From Fusibacter_C sp942493125 (GTDB lineage Bacteria > Bacillota > Clostridia > Peptostreptococcales > Acidaminobacteraceae), in the NCBI GenBank assembly GCA_942493125.1, contig OW818667.1, forward strand, positions 1,984,001-2,048,000: DNA of 64,000 bases. The letters are read 5' to 3'. This document shows, in pieces, positions 1 through 8,391 of this stretch. Positions within the stretch are counted from its first letter, which is position 1; each line of letters begins with the position of its first letter. The notes under the pieces are model-generated. The model was not told the DNA's origin. It made no database searches and saw only the letters and a program-made list of their open reading frames with translations. The translations under genes were made by a program, and so were the position numbers.

Positions 1-394
1 CGTCGATGTTGACCTTCATGCGCGTCAGAACTTCGGCTGCTTGTCTGATTTCTTCTTTTTTGTCGACCATGCCTCTTTTTAATAGTTCTTCGCCCAAGAA
101 CATGTTTTCATAGACGCGTAAATCGTTGCATAAATTGAGTTCCTGATGGATGAACCTAATCTTCATCTCTTTTGATTTTTTGGGTGTCATGTTGTGTACA
201 TCAATTCCATCTATGACGATTTTTCCAGAGGTTGGTGGAAATGTACCCGAGAGCACATTCATGAGCGTGGTTTTCCCAGCGCCGTTCTCGCCTAACAGGC
301 CGTGAATTTCTCCCGCCCCCACGGTCAAGTCGACGTCGCTGAGCGCTTTCACCGCTCCGAAATCCTTCACTATGTGCCTCATCTCAAGTAGCAT
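1..394 (-). CDS. Sugar ABC transporter ATP-binding protein (partial, N-terminal part)
   Basis: This is the first 131 codons of a monosaccharide-importer ATPase of the MglA/XylG/RbsA type; the rest lies beyond base 1. Residues 35-42 are a Walker A motif (GENGAGKT) and a Q-loop glutamine follows at about 84 (FIHQEL). The ATG at 394 follows a good AAGGAGG site, which fixes the start. ATPases of this family usually have two fused nucleotide-binding domains of about 500 residues in all. The gene lies downstream of a binding-protein gene on the same strand, so it should energise import of the same sugar at the inner face of the membrane. The sugar cannot be told from the sequence. Confidence 0.93.
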   Translation of the reverse strand, partial: MLLEMRHIVKDFGAVKALSDVDLTVGAGEIHGLLGENGAGKTTLMNVLSGTFPPTSGKIVIDGIDVHNMTPKKSKEMKIRFIHQELNLCNDLRVYENMFLGEELLKRGMVDKKEEIRQAAEVLTRMKVNID

Positions 395-493
395 GGCTTG
401 ACCTCCTTACCATCATTTTGACTTTGTATTTTGACTTTCATTTTTAATATGCATGATTATGTATTATTTTTGACTGATCTTGTAGTTGATAAA

Positions 494-530
494 ACTATCA
501 TCCAGGCATGGGGTATGCCTGAATGATAGT
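494..530 (-). other. Intercistronic stem-loop between binding protein and ATPase genes
   Basis: A 16-bp inverted repeat with one mismatch (arms 494-509 and 515-530, 5-nt loop) lies between the binding-protein stop and the ATPase start. No U-tract follows in the direction of transcription, so it does not look like a full terminator. Stem-loops at this place in binding-protein operons commonly protect the upstream mRNA and give the binding protein excess over the ATPase; that role is inferred here. Confidence 0.6.
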
Positions 531-607
531 GTGTTGCCATGAATAGTGACTGTCTCAACAATTCATAAGGCGTGTAAAGCCTTGCTATTACTTGCCCAAG
601 CTTAGAA

Positions 608-1681
608 TTATTTGCCCAAGCTATAGCGAATTTTGTAGATGTCCGATTCCATGTACTCTTTGTAGTTGGTTTTGTCGACCATGGAAGTTGGCACGAGGTA
701 ATCCGCTTCGAGCGTTTCGCCCTGGAGCACTTTGAGGCCAAGGTCTACGGCGTCTCTGACCATGGATGGCGAGAATGTGTATGTCATAAATTCGATGCCT
801 TCAAGGCCGGAATCTTCGATGATGTCCATGAATCCTGAGCTTGCAGCTACGCCGCTGATGAGTTTGATGTTGATTTTAGCGTCGCCGTCATAGTTTTTGA
901 GCGCTTCTACGATGCCGAATACGATTTCATCGTCGTGTGTGAAGATTGCTTGGATGGATTCGATTTCTTCTTTTGTCTTTGTCGTCAGGTAGCTTTCCAT
1001 TTGTTCCATGGCTGTTTGTTGACTCCAGTTGGTCTCAAATGTTTGAACGATATTGAAATTAGGGTTGGCAGTTTTCTTAAAGCCGTTTGTCCGTTGTAAT
1101 GGCACGGATGATGAGTCGCCTTCAAACAATAGGAGATTCACTTTGCCTGCAGCAAGTTCAGTGGCAAATTTTTCGTTGAAGTATTCGCCTGCGCCTTCGC
1201 CGATGGCGTCATTGTCGCCCATTAGCGTTGCAGTTGGCATAAAATCAGAGATCATACGGTCGTAGATTATGAGTGGCACGCCTGCATCTTGGATGGTTTG
1301 AGCAGCACTTTTGAGCTCATCGCCGTTTACTGGCCATAAGACAAAAACGTCTGGATTCATCGCCAAAATCGTGTCGATGGCGTTGCTTTGTTCGCCCGAT
1401 TCAGCAGCTGTCATAAATTTGTAGTCAAAGCCATACTCTGCAGATAATGCTTTAACTTGTGCTTCGCAGTGTTGAATGGATTCTGCTGTAAAACCGTGGT
1501 CCGCGCTTGGTGTAACGACGCCCATCAACTTGCCTTTTAATGGCAATTCTGTAGCGGCTGGAGCAGCTGTTGTTGCTTGTTCAGCTTCTGTTGTACCTTC
1601 TGTTGTCGTTGTTGTGCCGCCACATGCTACTAACGCGAGCATCAACATCATAATCATAATGATTGATAACAACTTTTTCAT
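608..1681 (-). CDS. Sugar ABC transporter substrate-binding lipoprotein
   Basis: A 357-residue periplasmic-binding-protein-like lipoprotein of the ribose/xylose/galactose group (Peripla_BP_4 type). A hydrophobic signal ends in LVAC with the lipidated cysteine at residue 20, followed by a Thr/Glu/Ala-rich linker of about 30 residues that tethers the domain to the membrane. The body shows family features such as DAGVPLIIYDR and repeated alpha/beta segments. I chose the ATG at 1681 because GAGGAGG lies just upstream; an upstream in-frame start at 1714 lacks a site. The gene is followed by the importer ATPase and preceded by a LacI-type repressor, forming a regulated sugar-uptake unit. Confidence 0.92.
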   Translation of the reverse strand: MKKLLSIIMIMMLMLALVACGGTTTTTEGTTEAEQATTAAPAATELPLKGKLMGVVTPSADHGFTAESIQHCEAQVKALSAEYGFDYKFMTAAESGEQSNAIDTILAMNPDVFVLWPVNGDELKSAAQTIQDAGVPLIIYDRMISDFMPTATLMGDNDAIGEGAGEYFNEKFATELAAGKVNLLLFEGDSSSVPLQRTNGFKKTANPNFNIVQTFETNWSQQTAMEQMESYLTTKTKEEIESIQAIFTHDDEIVFGIVEALKNYDGDAKINIKLISGVAASSGFMDIIEDSGLEGIEFMTYTFSPSMVRDAVDLGLKVLQGETLEADYLVPTSMVDKTNYKEYMESDIYKIRYSLGK

Positions 1682-1722
1682 ATACATCCTCCTCGTTCTT
1701 ATAGATAGATACACCTTATATT

Positions 1723-2772
1723 CTAGGCTTTAAAAATAGCCGTTGAATCGCGCAATATCAGTTTGTGTGGCAAAAACGAACTGCCACCCGAAGTATCAGT
1801 CGTACCATTCGCATCTTTCGAATCTTTCGCATCTTTCACATAGGACTTGATTTTTTTTATGAGCAGCTCCGCACTGCTTTTACCGAGTGAATAGCCCGGT
1901 TGGGATACCGTCGTGAGCATCGGTTTGAACATGCTGGCGTACTCGACGTCGTCAAACCCTACGATGGAAACATCCTCCGGTATCTTCAGACCCATTTCTT
2001 CAGCTGCTCTGATTGCACCGAGTGCCAAAACGTCAGAAATGCAAAAGATGGCCGTCGGTTTCACGGGTTGTACGAGTAGCGCACTCGCTGCCCGAATGCC
2101 GCTTTTGAAGTTGTAGTCGTCGTCGGCGAAAGCAATCCGCGAGTGATCGACTTTCAGTCCCGCCTCTTTAAGCGCGGATTCATAACCGCGAAGCCTTTCG
2201 TCGCTGCTGATATAATGGTTTTGTGTACCCACAAAGCCTATGTGTTTATGGCCGATGCTGAGCAGGTATTGCATGACTTGCTTTGCAGCGCCGTAATTGT
2301 CGATCGAAATATGTGGGACACTCTCGTCCTGGCAGTATTCACAGCATTGTACGATGGGAAATGTCTTTGCCAATTTTGGAATTTCAGCATTGTGTTTGTC
2401 GATATAGAGAAAGATCGCCCCATCGGCATGTCCATTTTGCAGCAGTTCTTTGAATTCGGACTCCCTTGCCTTGTCGTTGTTGGTGATACAAAGCGTCGTT
2501 CCGTAGCCGAGCTTTCTAGCCGTTTCTTCTATCCCCGTCACGATAGATGCATAATAGGGATTTCTGATATTCGGTACAAACACCAAGACGGTTCGACTCG
2601 CTTGTTGTCTCAACCTGCGTCCCCAAACGTTGGGTTGGTAGTTGAATTTTGCTATGGCTGCTTGAACGCGGGCCGTCGCTTCAGGTGATACTGTCGCCGT
2701 TCCGTTTATCACGCGGCTGACGGTTGCAACAGAAATGCCCGCTTCTTTTGCTATGTCCGAAATTTTGCTCAT
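1723..2772 (-). CDS. LacI-family transcriptional regulator
   Basis: A 349-residue repressor. Residues 3-25 are a LacI helix-turn-helix (ISDIAKEAG, ATVSRVING) with the hinge helix near residues 45-58, then a periplasmic-binding-like effector domain (FVPNIRNPYY at about 65, GFDDVEYASMFKP near 270). The ATG at 2772 has GGAGGG four bases upstream; an upstream TTG at 2784 would place the ribosome site inside the gene. The binding protein starts 42 bases downstream on the same strand, so it probably senses the imported sugar. Two palindromic operators upstream of its own start (2806-2821, 2938-2951) point to autoregulation. The tail is Ser/Asp-rich. Confidence 0.95.
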   Translation of the reverse strand: MSKISDIAKEAGISVATVSRVINGTATVSPEATARVQAAIAKFNYQPNVWGRRLRQQASRTVLVFVPNIRNPYYASIVTGIEETARKLGYGTTLCITNNDKARESEFKELLQNGHADGAIFLYIDKHNAEIPKLAKTFPIVQCCEYCQDESVPHISIDNYGAAKQVMQYLLSIGHKHIGFVGTQNHYISSDERLRGYESALKEAGLKVDHSRIAFADDDYNFKSGIRAASALLVQPVKPTAIFCISDVLALGAIRAAEEMGLKIPEDVSIVGFDDVEYASMFKPMLTTVSQPGYSLGKSSAELLIKKIKSYVKDAKDSKDANGTTDTSGGSSFLPHKLILRDSTAIFKA

Positions 2773-2805
2773 CAAACCCTCCAAAATACTAGATGAAAAT
2801 ACTGG

Positions 2806-2821
2806 ATGTAATCGATTACAT
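2806..2821. promoter_or_regulatory. LacI-type operator O1 (perfect 16-bp palindrome)
   Basis: ATGTAATCGATTACAT is a perfect palindrome with the central CG typical of LacI-family operators, 34 bases upstream of the repressor start codon. It probably binds the LacI-family protein encoded next to it. Confidence 0.8.
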
Positions 2822-2937
2822 TGCCTCTAAAAAAATTTTGCACACCTTCTAATCAAGGCATGCACTGTGGTTAAAGCTGTTTAAGTTGTTTGTTTGATTG
2901 GCCGATTGGAACATTCACCAATCAGATGTTACGTTTA

Positions 2938-2951
2938 TGTAATGGATTACA
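2938..2951. promoter_or_regulatory. Second LacI-type operator (O2)
   Basis: TGTAATGGATTACA repeats the O1 core with one central change. Its centre lies about 131 bp from that of O1, a distance compatible with DNA looping. The interval 2773-3077 otherwise holds no gene; it carries these operators, presumably the minus-strand promoter of the sugar operon, and the plus-strand promoter at 3042-3050. Confidence 0.7.
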
Positions 2952-3041
2952 CCGTCAGTATATGCCTATTGGATGGTTGTGTCAAGTATTTTTGAGTGCT
3001 TTAGTGGTGCCTGCATTTCGACTCATCAGGGTCAAGTTTTA

Positions 3042-3050
3042 TGGTATAAT
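3042..3050 (+). promoter_or_regulatory. Extended -10 promoter for the DUF1538 cluster
   Basis: TGGTATAAT is an extended -10 (TGn-TATAAT) 28 bases upstream of the TTG start at 3078. No convincing -35 box was found, as is usual for extended -10 promoters. Confidence 0.6.
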
Positions 3051-3077
3051 TGGGATAATAGACGAAAGGAGGCCCAT

Positions 3078-3479
3078 TTGACCATTCAAACGTCGATCAA
3101 CATCAAAACAACTAAGTATTTCAAACCTTTCATTCATTTCAAGGCGATCATAATCCTATTAATTCTATCCATCATCGTCCTTCAATTAGTACCTGTTGGA
3201 CTTAATGTCTCTGAAACTTCAGCGGAAATGACGTCGAATCGACCCATTTCTATTCTTCATTATAATTCCAACGAAATTGAAAAAGCAGCAATCCGTGTAA
3301 GAGTCAAAGGCTTGACACCCTTCTTATATCTCAGCACCCTAGTTAATGGGCTTGTCTTTGTCGCCGATCCAATAGATTTTACAGCTGTCGTCAAATTTCT
3401 AGATCCCCTAATACTCGATTGCCGACTGTTGATGAAAAAAAATATCATGTCCCTGACGAATGGGAACAATTTCAAATAA
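3078..3479 (+). CDS. Small single-pass membrane protein, function unknown
   Basis: A 133-residue product read from the TTG at 3078, which follows AAAGGAGG with good spacing; a longer in-frame ORF from 2973 lacks a ribosome site. It has a short basic N-terminus, one transmembrane segment at about residues 19-39 (AIIILLILSIIVLQLV), and an extracytoplasmic tail of about 90 residues. I do not recognise a family. It stands first in a plus-strand cluster with the DUF1538 protein (66 bases downstream) and the double PII-like protein, so it may be an accessory of that system; this is inference from position only. Confidence 0.6.
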   Translation: MTIQTSINIKTTKYFKPFIHFKAIIILLILSIIVLQLVPVGLNVSETSAEMTSNRPISILHYNSNEIEKAAIRVRVKGLTPFLYLSTLVNGLVFVADPIDFTAVVKFLDPLILDCRLLMKKNIMSLTNGNNFK

Positions 3480-3545
3480 AGCATTCCAATTCATTTTACA
3501 CTTTCAATTGACACAATTTGAAAAAAACGAAAGGAAGTGACTTAT

Positions 3546-5024
3546 TTGAACGCTATCACCGATAAATTTAAAGAAGTGACACTGGCTGTTCTACCAATCA
3601 CGGTTATTGTCTTGCTCCTCAATTTTACCATTGCACCACTCGGCCTGCCCTTATTGCTACGATTCTTGGTAGGCGCAGTTCTCATCATCATCGGATTATC
3701 CATTTTCCTATTTGGCGTTGACCTTGGTATCACCCCTATTGGAACAATCATGGGTGCCATGATCACAAAATCCAACAAAGTATTGGTCGTCGTCATCTCA
3801 GGCGTTATCTTAGGATTTTTCGTCTCCGTTGCGGAACCGGATCTGCACATACTAGCCACTCAGGTTGCGATGGTTACAGCTGGCGTCGTTTCCAAACTTA
3901 GCATCGTCCTAATCGTCTCCATCGGTATCGCCGTCATGTTGGCTGTTGGCCTGATCCGTATCGTTTATAATTACCCGCTGTTTAAAATGTTATCCGTACT
4001 CTATCTCATCATTTTAATATTCTCCCTATTGACCTCTAAAGAATTTTTAGCCATCTCATTTGACGCTTCCGGCGCGACAACAGGCGCACTCACCGTTCCA
4101 TTTATCTTAGCGCTAGGTCTTGGTGTCGCCAATTTGAAAAAGGATAGCAAGGCTTCAGAGAAAGACAGTTTCGGCCTAGTCGCAATCGCATCCACAGGTG
4201 CTATTATTTCACTGATGATCATGAATTTATTCTCAGGAACGGACAAGCTCGCAGGAAACTTGGAGGTGTCAGTCTCTGAGTCGCAAGCTATTTTTGCACC
4301 ATTTATCCATCACATGCCCCGTATCGCGCTAGAGATTGCAATCGCACTATTGCCTCTCCTAATTTTATATTTAGGTGTACATTTTTTATATATGAGGCTT
4401 GAGAGAAGGCCCTTTTACAAAGTGCTCAAAGGTTTGGTATATACTTTTGTCGGACTCGTCCTTTTCCTAGTTGGCGTCAATGGCAGTTTTATGGATGTCG
4501 GCATCGCAGTCGGTTACAAGCTGGCTTCGCTTGACAACAGCTTCTATCTCATCGGCGTAGGATTTGCGCTTGGTCTCGTGACCATCTTAGCTGAGCCTGC
4601 GGTATATGTTTTGACGCGTCAAATTGAAACGGTAACCAACGGGTATGTCAGAAAAAGAGATGTCACCCGTGCACTTTCGCTTGGCGTCGGTCTATCGGTG
4701 GCATTATCGATGATTCGAATCCTAGTTCCAGAAATCCAGCTTTGGCATTATCTGCTTCCAGGTTATATGATATCGTGTGGTCTCATGTTTATCGTCCCAA
4801 AGATGTTCATCGGTATGGCATTCGACTCTGGTGGCGTCGCGTCTGGCCCTATGACCGCAACTTTTATTTTGGCTTTTGCTCAAGGTGCCGCTGAACGCAT
4901 TGAACACGCAAATGTTCTCGCGGACGGCTTCGGAATGATTGCCATGGTTGCGCTTACACCGATTATCACCCTTCAAATTCTCGGTCTACTCTATAAAATG
5001 AAATCTTCAAAAGGGGGAATCTAA
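3546..5024 (+). CDS. DUF1538 family multipass membrane protein (putative transporter)
   Basis: About 492 residues, strongly hydrophobic with roughly a dozen membrane segments, arranged as two homologous halves. Each half has the sequence FDSGGVASGPMT or FDASGATTGALT (the Ser-Gly-rich signature of DUF1538) and an AEPDLHILATQV or AEPAVYVLTRQI motif. I prefer the TTG at 3546 (AAGGAAGTGA nine bases upstream) over the GTG at 3537, which would overlap that site. The family is known as bacterial integral membrane proteins of unsettled substrate, often next to PII-like genes. Here a double PII-like gene starts 3 bases after the stop, so the two are surely co-expressed; the PII protein probably gates this transporter. 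Confidence 0.85.
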   Translation: MNAITDKFKEVTLAVLPITVIVLLLNFTIAPLGLPLLLRFLVGAVLIIIGLSIFLFGVDLGITPIGTIMGAMITKSNKVLVVVISGVILGFFVSVAEPDLHILATQVAMVTAGVVSKLSIVLIVSIGIAVMLAVGLIRIVYNYPLFKMLSVLYLIILIFSLLTSKEFLAISFDASGATTGALTVPFILALGLGVANLKKDSKASEKDSFGLVAIASTGAIISLMIMNLFSGTDKLAGNLEVSVSESQAIFAPFIHHMPRIALEIAIALLPLLILYLGVHFLYMRLERRPFYKVLKGLVYTFVGLVLFLVGVNGSFMDVGIAVGYKLASLDNSFYLIGVGFALGLVTILAEPAVYVLTRQIETVTNGYVRKRDVTRALSLGVGLSVALSMIRILVPEIQLWHYLLPGYMISCGLMFIVPKMFIGMAFDSGGVASGPMTATFILAFAQGAAERIEHANVLADGFGMIAMVALTPIITLQILGLLYKMKSSKGGI

Positions 5025-5027
5025 CGC

Positions 5028-5771
5028 ATGACTTCAATAGATAACCAATATTCGCTCTGCAGCATCAGTGTGGTCGTCAACAGCACGGTGAGCCATAAAG
5101 TCATAAGAATTGCAAAGGAGTGTGGTGCTTTAGGCAGCACAACCGTGTTATGCCGAGGGACAGTAACCAATAAACTATTGGAATTGCTGGATTTAAATGA
5201 AGACCGTCGCGAACTGATTTTCATCATCGCCGAAAGTCATCTCGCACAAAACTTACTTGAAACCCTCAACTCGAGGCTGAAGCTTGCTAAACCCCATCAT
5301 GGCATCGCGTTTGCCACGGAGATCTGTAATGTGCGCGGCATGCACAATTTTGATTCAACCAAAATAAGGGAAGAACATTCAATGGCGGATTCAATTAAAT
5401 TTATTCAGGAAGACTTTGGCAATCTCGACGCATTAAACTCTGAGAACAAAGCTAAAATTAAAGGAGATCGTATGTATAATTCCATTTATGTTGTCGTCGA
5501 CAAAGGCAAGGCAAACGATGTCATCGAATCCAGCAAAAAAGCTGGCGCTCGTGGCGGTACGATTTTTGGTGCTCGTGGATCGGGCATCCATGAAACACAT
5601 AAGCTGTTTTCAATGGAAGTGGAGCCTGAAAAGGAAGTAGTGCTCATCTTAGTCACTGAAGAAGAAACTCAGAAAATCTGCGACGCCATCGTAAAAGACA
5701 TGAAGCTTGAAGAGCCTGGCAATGGCGTACTCTATGTTCAGCGGCTTCTGAAGGCGTACGGGCTGTACTAG
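5028..5771 (+). CDS. Protein with two PII-like domains in tandem
   Basis: A 247-residue cytoplasmic protein made of two ferredoxin-like PII-type domains, residues about 8-105 and 149-247, joined by a 40-residue linker. The second domain is the better match to PII (IYVVVDKGKANDVI, GARGGTIFGARGSG T-loop region, a terminal GNGVLYVQ segment). The first is more diverged but keeps the same order (CGALGSTTVLCRGT, HHGIAF). PII proteins are ring-shaped sensors of nucleotides and metabolites that bind membrane transporters. Fusion of two domains could make a pseudo-hexameric ring. It follows the DUF1538 gene by 3 bases, with AAGGGGG as ribosome site. A terminator at 5882-5911 ends the unit after two dispersed repeats. 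Confidence 0.85.
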   Translation: MTSIDNQYSLCSISVVVNSTVSHKVIRIAKECGALGSTTVLCRGTVTNKLLELLDLNEDRRELIFIIAESHLAQNLLETLNSRLKLAKPHHGIAFATEICNVRGMHNFDSTKIREEHSMADSIKFIQEDFGNLDALNSENKAKIKGDRMYNSIYVVVDKGKANDVIESSKKAGARGGTIFGARGSGIHETHKLFSMEVEPEKEVVLILVTEEETQKICDAIVKDMKLEEPGNGVLYVQRLLKAYGLY

Positions 5772-5799
5772 CTGGTGCGGCTGAGTCGGCTGAGTCGGC

Positions 5800-5860
5800 T
5801 GAGTTGGTGGTGCCAGGTAGATCGACTCATGAGCCGATGGTGCCAGGTAGATCGACTCAT
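5800..5860 (+). repeat. Dispersed 30-bp repeat, two direct copies
   Basis: Units at 5800-5829 and 5830-5859 begin with TGAGT/TGAGC and end with ACTCA, with TGCCAGGTAGATCGACTCA inside. They lie just after the PII-like gene, read in its direction, and precede its terminator. The DNA before them (5781-5800) carries a short triplicated GAGTCGGCT. Confidence 0.9.
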
Positions 5861-5881
5861 CGAAATATTAATTTTCAAATC

Positions 5882-5911
5882 AGAGTCCAGGATTTTTTCT
5901 GGACTCTTTTT
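5882..5911 (+). terminator. Rho-independent terminator after the PII-like gene
   Basis: Arms AGAGTCCAG (5882-5890) and CTGGACTCT (5899-5907) are perfectly complementary, followed by TTTT. The same CCAGGA-stem occurs beside other copies of the dispersed repeat (24175, 22282, 19762). Confidence 0.9.
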
Positions 5912-5922
5912 AGTGTCAATCA

Positions 5923-6031
5923 ATGAGTCGATCCACCTGGCACTCTAACTCATGTGTATCAGTGAGTCGATCTACCTGGCACACTAACTTATGTTTATCA
6001 ATGAGTCGATCCACCTGGCACTCTAACTCCC
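5923..6031 (-). repeat. Dispersed 30-bp repeat, three tandem copies in reverse orientation
   Basis: Reverse-oriented units start at 5924, 5963 and 6002, a period of 38-39 bp, each TGAGTCGATCnACCTGGCAC followed by a degenerate ACTCA. With the forward copies at 5800-5859 they enclose the terminator as a nested inverted repeat. Confidence 0.88.
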
Positions 6032-6095
6032 TCACTAGCCCTTTAGTAACTTTTAACAATATTAAGAATTATACAAATATTTCATCCAATATTTG

Positions 6096-6104
6096 TGATA
6101 TAAT
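6096..6104 (+). promoter_or_regulatory. Extended -10 promoter of the chemoreceptor gene
   Basis: TGATATAAT lies 36 bases upstream of the ATG at 6140 and is the only good plus-strand promoter element in the gap. Confidence 0.6.
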
Positions 6105-6139
6105 TTGACCGACTTATTCGATACTAAGCGGAGGTTAAG

Positions 6140-8137
6140 ATGAAATCAAACATTGCTGTGAAATTATTGGGTTTATTTGCATTATTATTGCTCGTTGTAA
6201 TGTCGGGACTTGTTTTTCTAACAGTTCAAACAGCCACAAATTATAATCAAGACTCAGAACTTGAGCTCATGAATTCTGTGAAACTCCTTGAGAGCATGAT
6301 CGATTCAAAAATAAGAGACGCCAGTGCTCTTGCAGAAATCAATCAGGATAACAATTTACTTTTAAATGGCATATTGACAAACAACGCCAAACTTCTCGCG
6401 ATTTTCGCAAATCCTGTGTTTGAACGCTATCAAGCCTCTTCCGGACTCTCAATTCTAGAAATTGGTGATGCAAAAGGTATCGTCTTGTATCGAGCACATA
6501 ATCCAGAAAAATCCGGCGATGATAAATCTTCAAATAAATCGATTGCCTCTGCACTTGAAGGCAATGCGATTGCTGGTTTAGAAACCGGAACATCCGGAAT
6601 CGCCATTCGCGCATTTGTCCCAATCAAATCGGCTGATACTGTCGTTGGAACCCTTCAAACTGGATTTGGCAACGAATTTTTCTTATCGTTTAAAGATATG
6701 ACTCAGTCCAATGTACAAATTTTCACAGCAGCAGGTATGATTTACAGTACTTTGGATGCTGATCAAGCAAACATCGGTAAAGCACTTGATACATTTGGTA
6801 AAGATGTGAAAAGTGATATTGGAAAAACGCTGATGGGAAAAAGTTTTGTATCAAAAACAAAAGACTTCCTTTACTATTATAAACCTATTTACAACCCTTC
6901 TAAAAATCAAGTAATCGGCGTTTTCAAAGTCAGTTACGACCTTGGTACCATGAATGCACGCATCATAAATATGATACTCGTCAATGGTGCAATTTTATTA
7001 GCCATCATGGCATTTACTGCATTTATCGTCATCTATTTCTTAAGGCATCTCGTTAAACCCGTAAAATTTCTTGCAAATGAAATTCAGCTCATTTCATCAT
7101 ATGACCTGTCAAGCGTCGGACTTCATTCAAATCAGACGCTTCTTAGGAAAAAGGACGAAATCGGACAAATTGCAACTGCCACTTTGAAGATGCACGAAAA
7201 CCTTGTTCAGCTGATTGCGGGTATCGCAGAAGACGCACAACATATCGCTTCCTCATCAGAGGAGTTGACAGCGACCAGTGAGCAATCGACACTTTCTGCC
7301 GAGGAAGTTGCAAAGACTATTCAAGAAATTGCAGATGGCGCTACTGATCAGGCGACGCAAACATCTGATGGTGCTCACGAGATTGACCTACTTGGCCAGT
7401 TGATCAATTCAGAAAAGGCAATGATCGGTAGGCTTAAGGCATCTTCCGATGACGTAGATAAATTGAAAGATGAAGGGTTTGACGTACTTCAAACGCTTCA
7501 GCAAACAACAGAAAATAACAACAAAGCATCAAACGACGTTGCTCGAATCATCACTGAGACAAGTGAAAGCGTGGGTAGTATTGAAGTGGCAAGCACCATG
7601 ATCAAATCAATCGCCGATCAGACAAATCTTCTTGCACTTAATGCCGCGATTGAGGCGGCTCGAGCAGGTGAAGCCGGCCGTGGTTTTGCAGTTGTCGCTG
7701 ATGAAATTCGCAAATTGGCGGAACAATCCAACCGTTTCGCTGATGAAATCTCCTTGATTATCGTAGCGCTAACAGACAAAACGTCCATTGCTGTCAAAAC
7801 AATGGATGCATCAAAAGCCATCAACAAACTTCAATTAGAAAGTTTAGGCCATACACAAGATAAATTTAAGGGCATCGCTCAGGCTATCGAAAGCGTCAAA
7901 GACATCATCGAATCACTCAACGATTCGAGCGATCAGATGCTTCTGAAAAAAGGTCAAATCATCGAAATCGTTGAACAACTCTCCGCCATATCGGAAGAAA
8001 ACGCCGCAAGCACGCAGGAAGCGACAGCTGCAGTCGTCGAACAAACAACTGCTATGGATCAAATCGCGAGAGCGAGCGAGTCTCTGGCTAGGCTTGCGGA
8101 AGACATGCAGCAGAACATCAATCGCTTTAAGCTGTGA
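6140..8137 (+). CDS. Methyl-accepting chemotaxis protein (Cache-type sensor)
   Basis: A 665-residue chemoreceptor. In order: a membrane segment at about 9-29; an extracellular sensor of about 245 residues of double-Cache type (residue 30-275; GDAKGIVLYRAHNPEKSGDD resembles the Cache_3/dCache ligand segment); a second membrane segment near 278-302; a HAMP domain to about 360; and a long coiled-coil signalling domain. The conserved hairpin tip that contacts CheA/CheW lies at about 492-528 (DQTNLLALNAAIEAA). The ATG follows GCGGAGG. It is monocistronic, with its own promoter; its TGA stop lies inside a TGAGTGAG run that begins the repeat array downstream. The ligand is unknown. Confidence 0.95.
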   Translation: MKSNIAVKLLGLFALLLLVVMSGLVFLTVQTATNYNQDSELELMNSVKLLESMIDSKIRDASALAEINQDNNLLLNGILTNNAKLLAIFANPVFERYQASSGLSILEIGDAKGIVLYRAHNPEKSGDDKSSNKSIASALEGNAIAGLETGTSGIAIRAFVPIKSADTVVGTLQTGFGNEFFLSFKDMTQSNVQIFTAAGMIYSTLDADQANIGKALDTFGKDVKSDIGKTLMGKSFVSKTKDFLYYYKPIYNPSKNQVIGVFKVSYDLGTMNARIINMILVNGAILLAIMAFTAFIVIYFLRHLVKPVKFLANEIQLISSYDLSSVGLHSNQTLLRKKDEIGQIATATLKMHENLVQLIAGIAEDAQHIASSSEELTATSEQSTLSAEEVAKTIQEIADGATDQATQTSDGAHEIDLLGQLINSEKAMIGRLKASSDDVDKLKDEGFDVLQTLQQTTENNNKASNDVARIITETSESVGSIEVASTMIKSIADQTNLLALNAAIEAARAGEAGRGFAVVADEIRKLAEQSNRFADEISLIIVALTDKTSIAVKTMDASKAINKLQLESLGHTQDKFKGIAQAIESVKDIIESLNDSSDQMLLKKGQIIEIVEQLSAISEENAASTQEATAAVVEQTTAMDQIARASESLARLAEDMQQNINRFKL

Positions 8138-8138
8138 G

Positions 8139-8320
8139 TGAGCTATTGGTGCCAGGTAGATTGACTCATCCAGGGAGTTGGTGGTGCCAGGTAAATCGAC
8201 TCATCCAGGGAGCTATTGGTGCCAGGGAGCTATTGGTGCCAGGTAGATTGACTCATGAGGGAGTTAGGGAGTTAGTGGTGCCAGGTAGATTGACTCATCA
8301 AACCTGAGTTGGTGGTGCCA
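8139..8320 (+). repeat. Dispersed 30-bp repeat, array of four copies plus fragments
   Basis: Forward units end with ACTCA at 8168, 8203, 8255 and 8297. Truncated copies (TTGGTGCCAGG) occur at 8217-8227 and 8309-8320. The array starts at the stop codon of the chemoreceptor gene, reads in its direction, and ends before a bidirectional terminator. Confidence 0.9.
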
Positions 8321-8358
8321 AAAATGGAACTTAAATAAATATGAATCAATTTCACAAA

Positions 8359-8390
8359 AAAACGCTTCAATCTTACGATTGAGGCGTTTT
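8359..8390. terminator. Bidirectional terminator between chemoreceptor and RAYT genes
   Basis: AAAACGCTTCAATC (8359-8372) pairs with GATTGAGGCGTTTT (8377-8390) with one G-U pair; A- and T-tracts on both sides let it work for both convergent genes. Confidence 0.9.
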
Positions 8391-8391
8391 C

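Noticed and set aside
3260..3484. Minus-strand ORF opposite the small membrane protein
   Set aside because: No ribosome site and no family resemblance; the plus-strand ORF has a promoter and AGGAGG.
5923..6108. ORF with SRSTWHSNS repeats
   Set aside because: It is the translated dispersed repeat array; no ribosome site.
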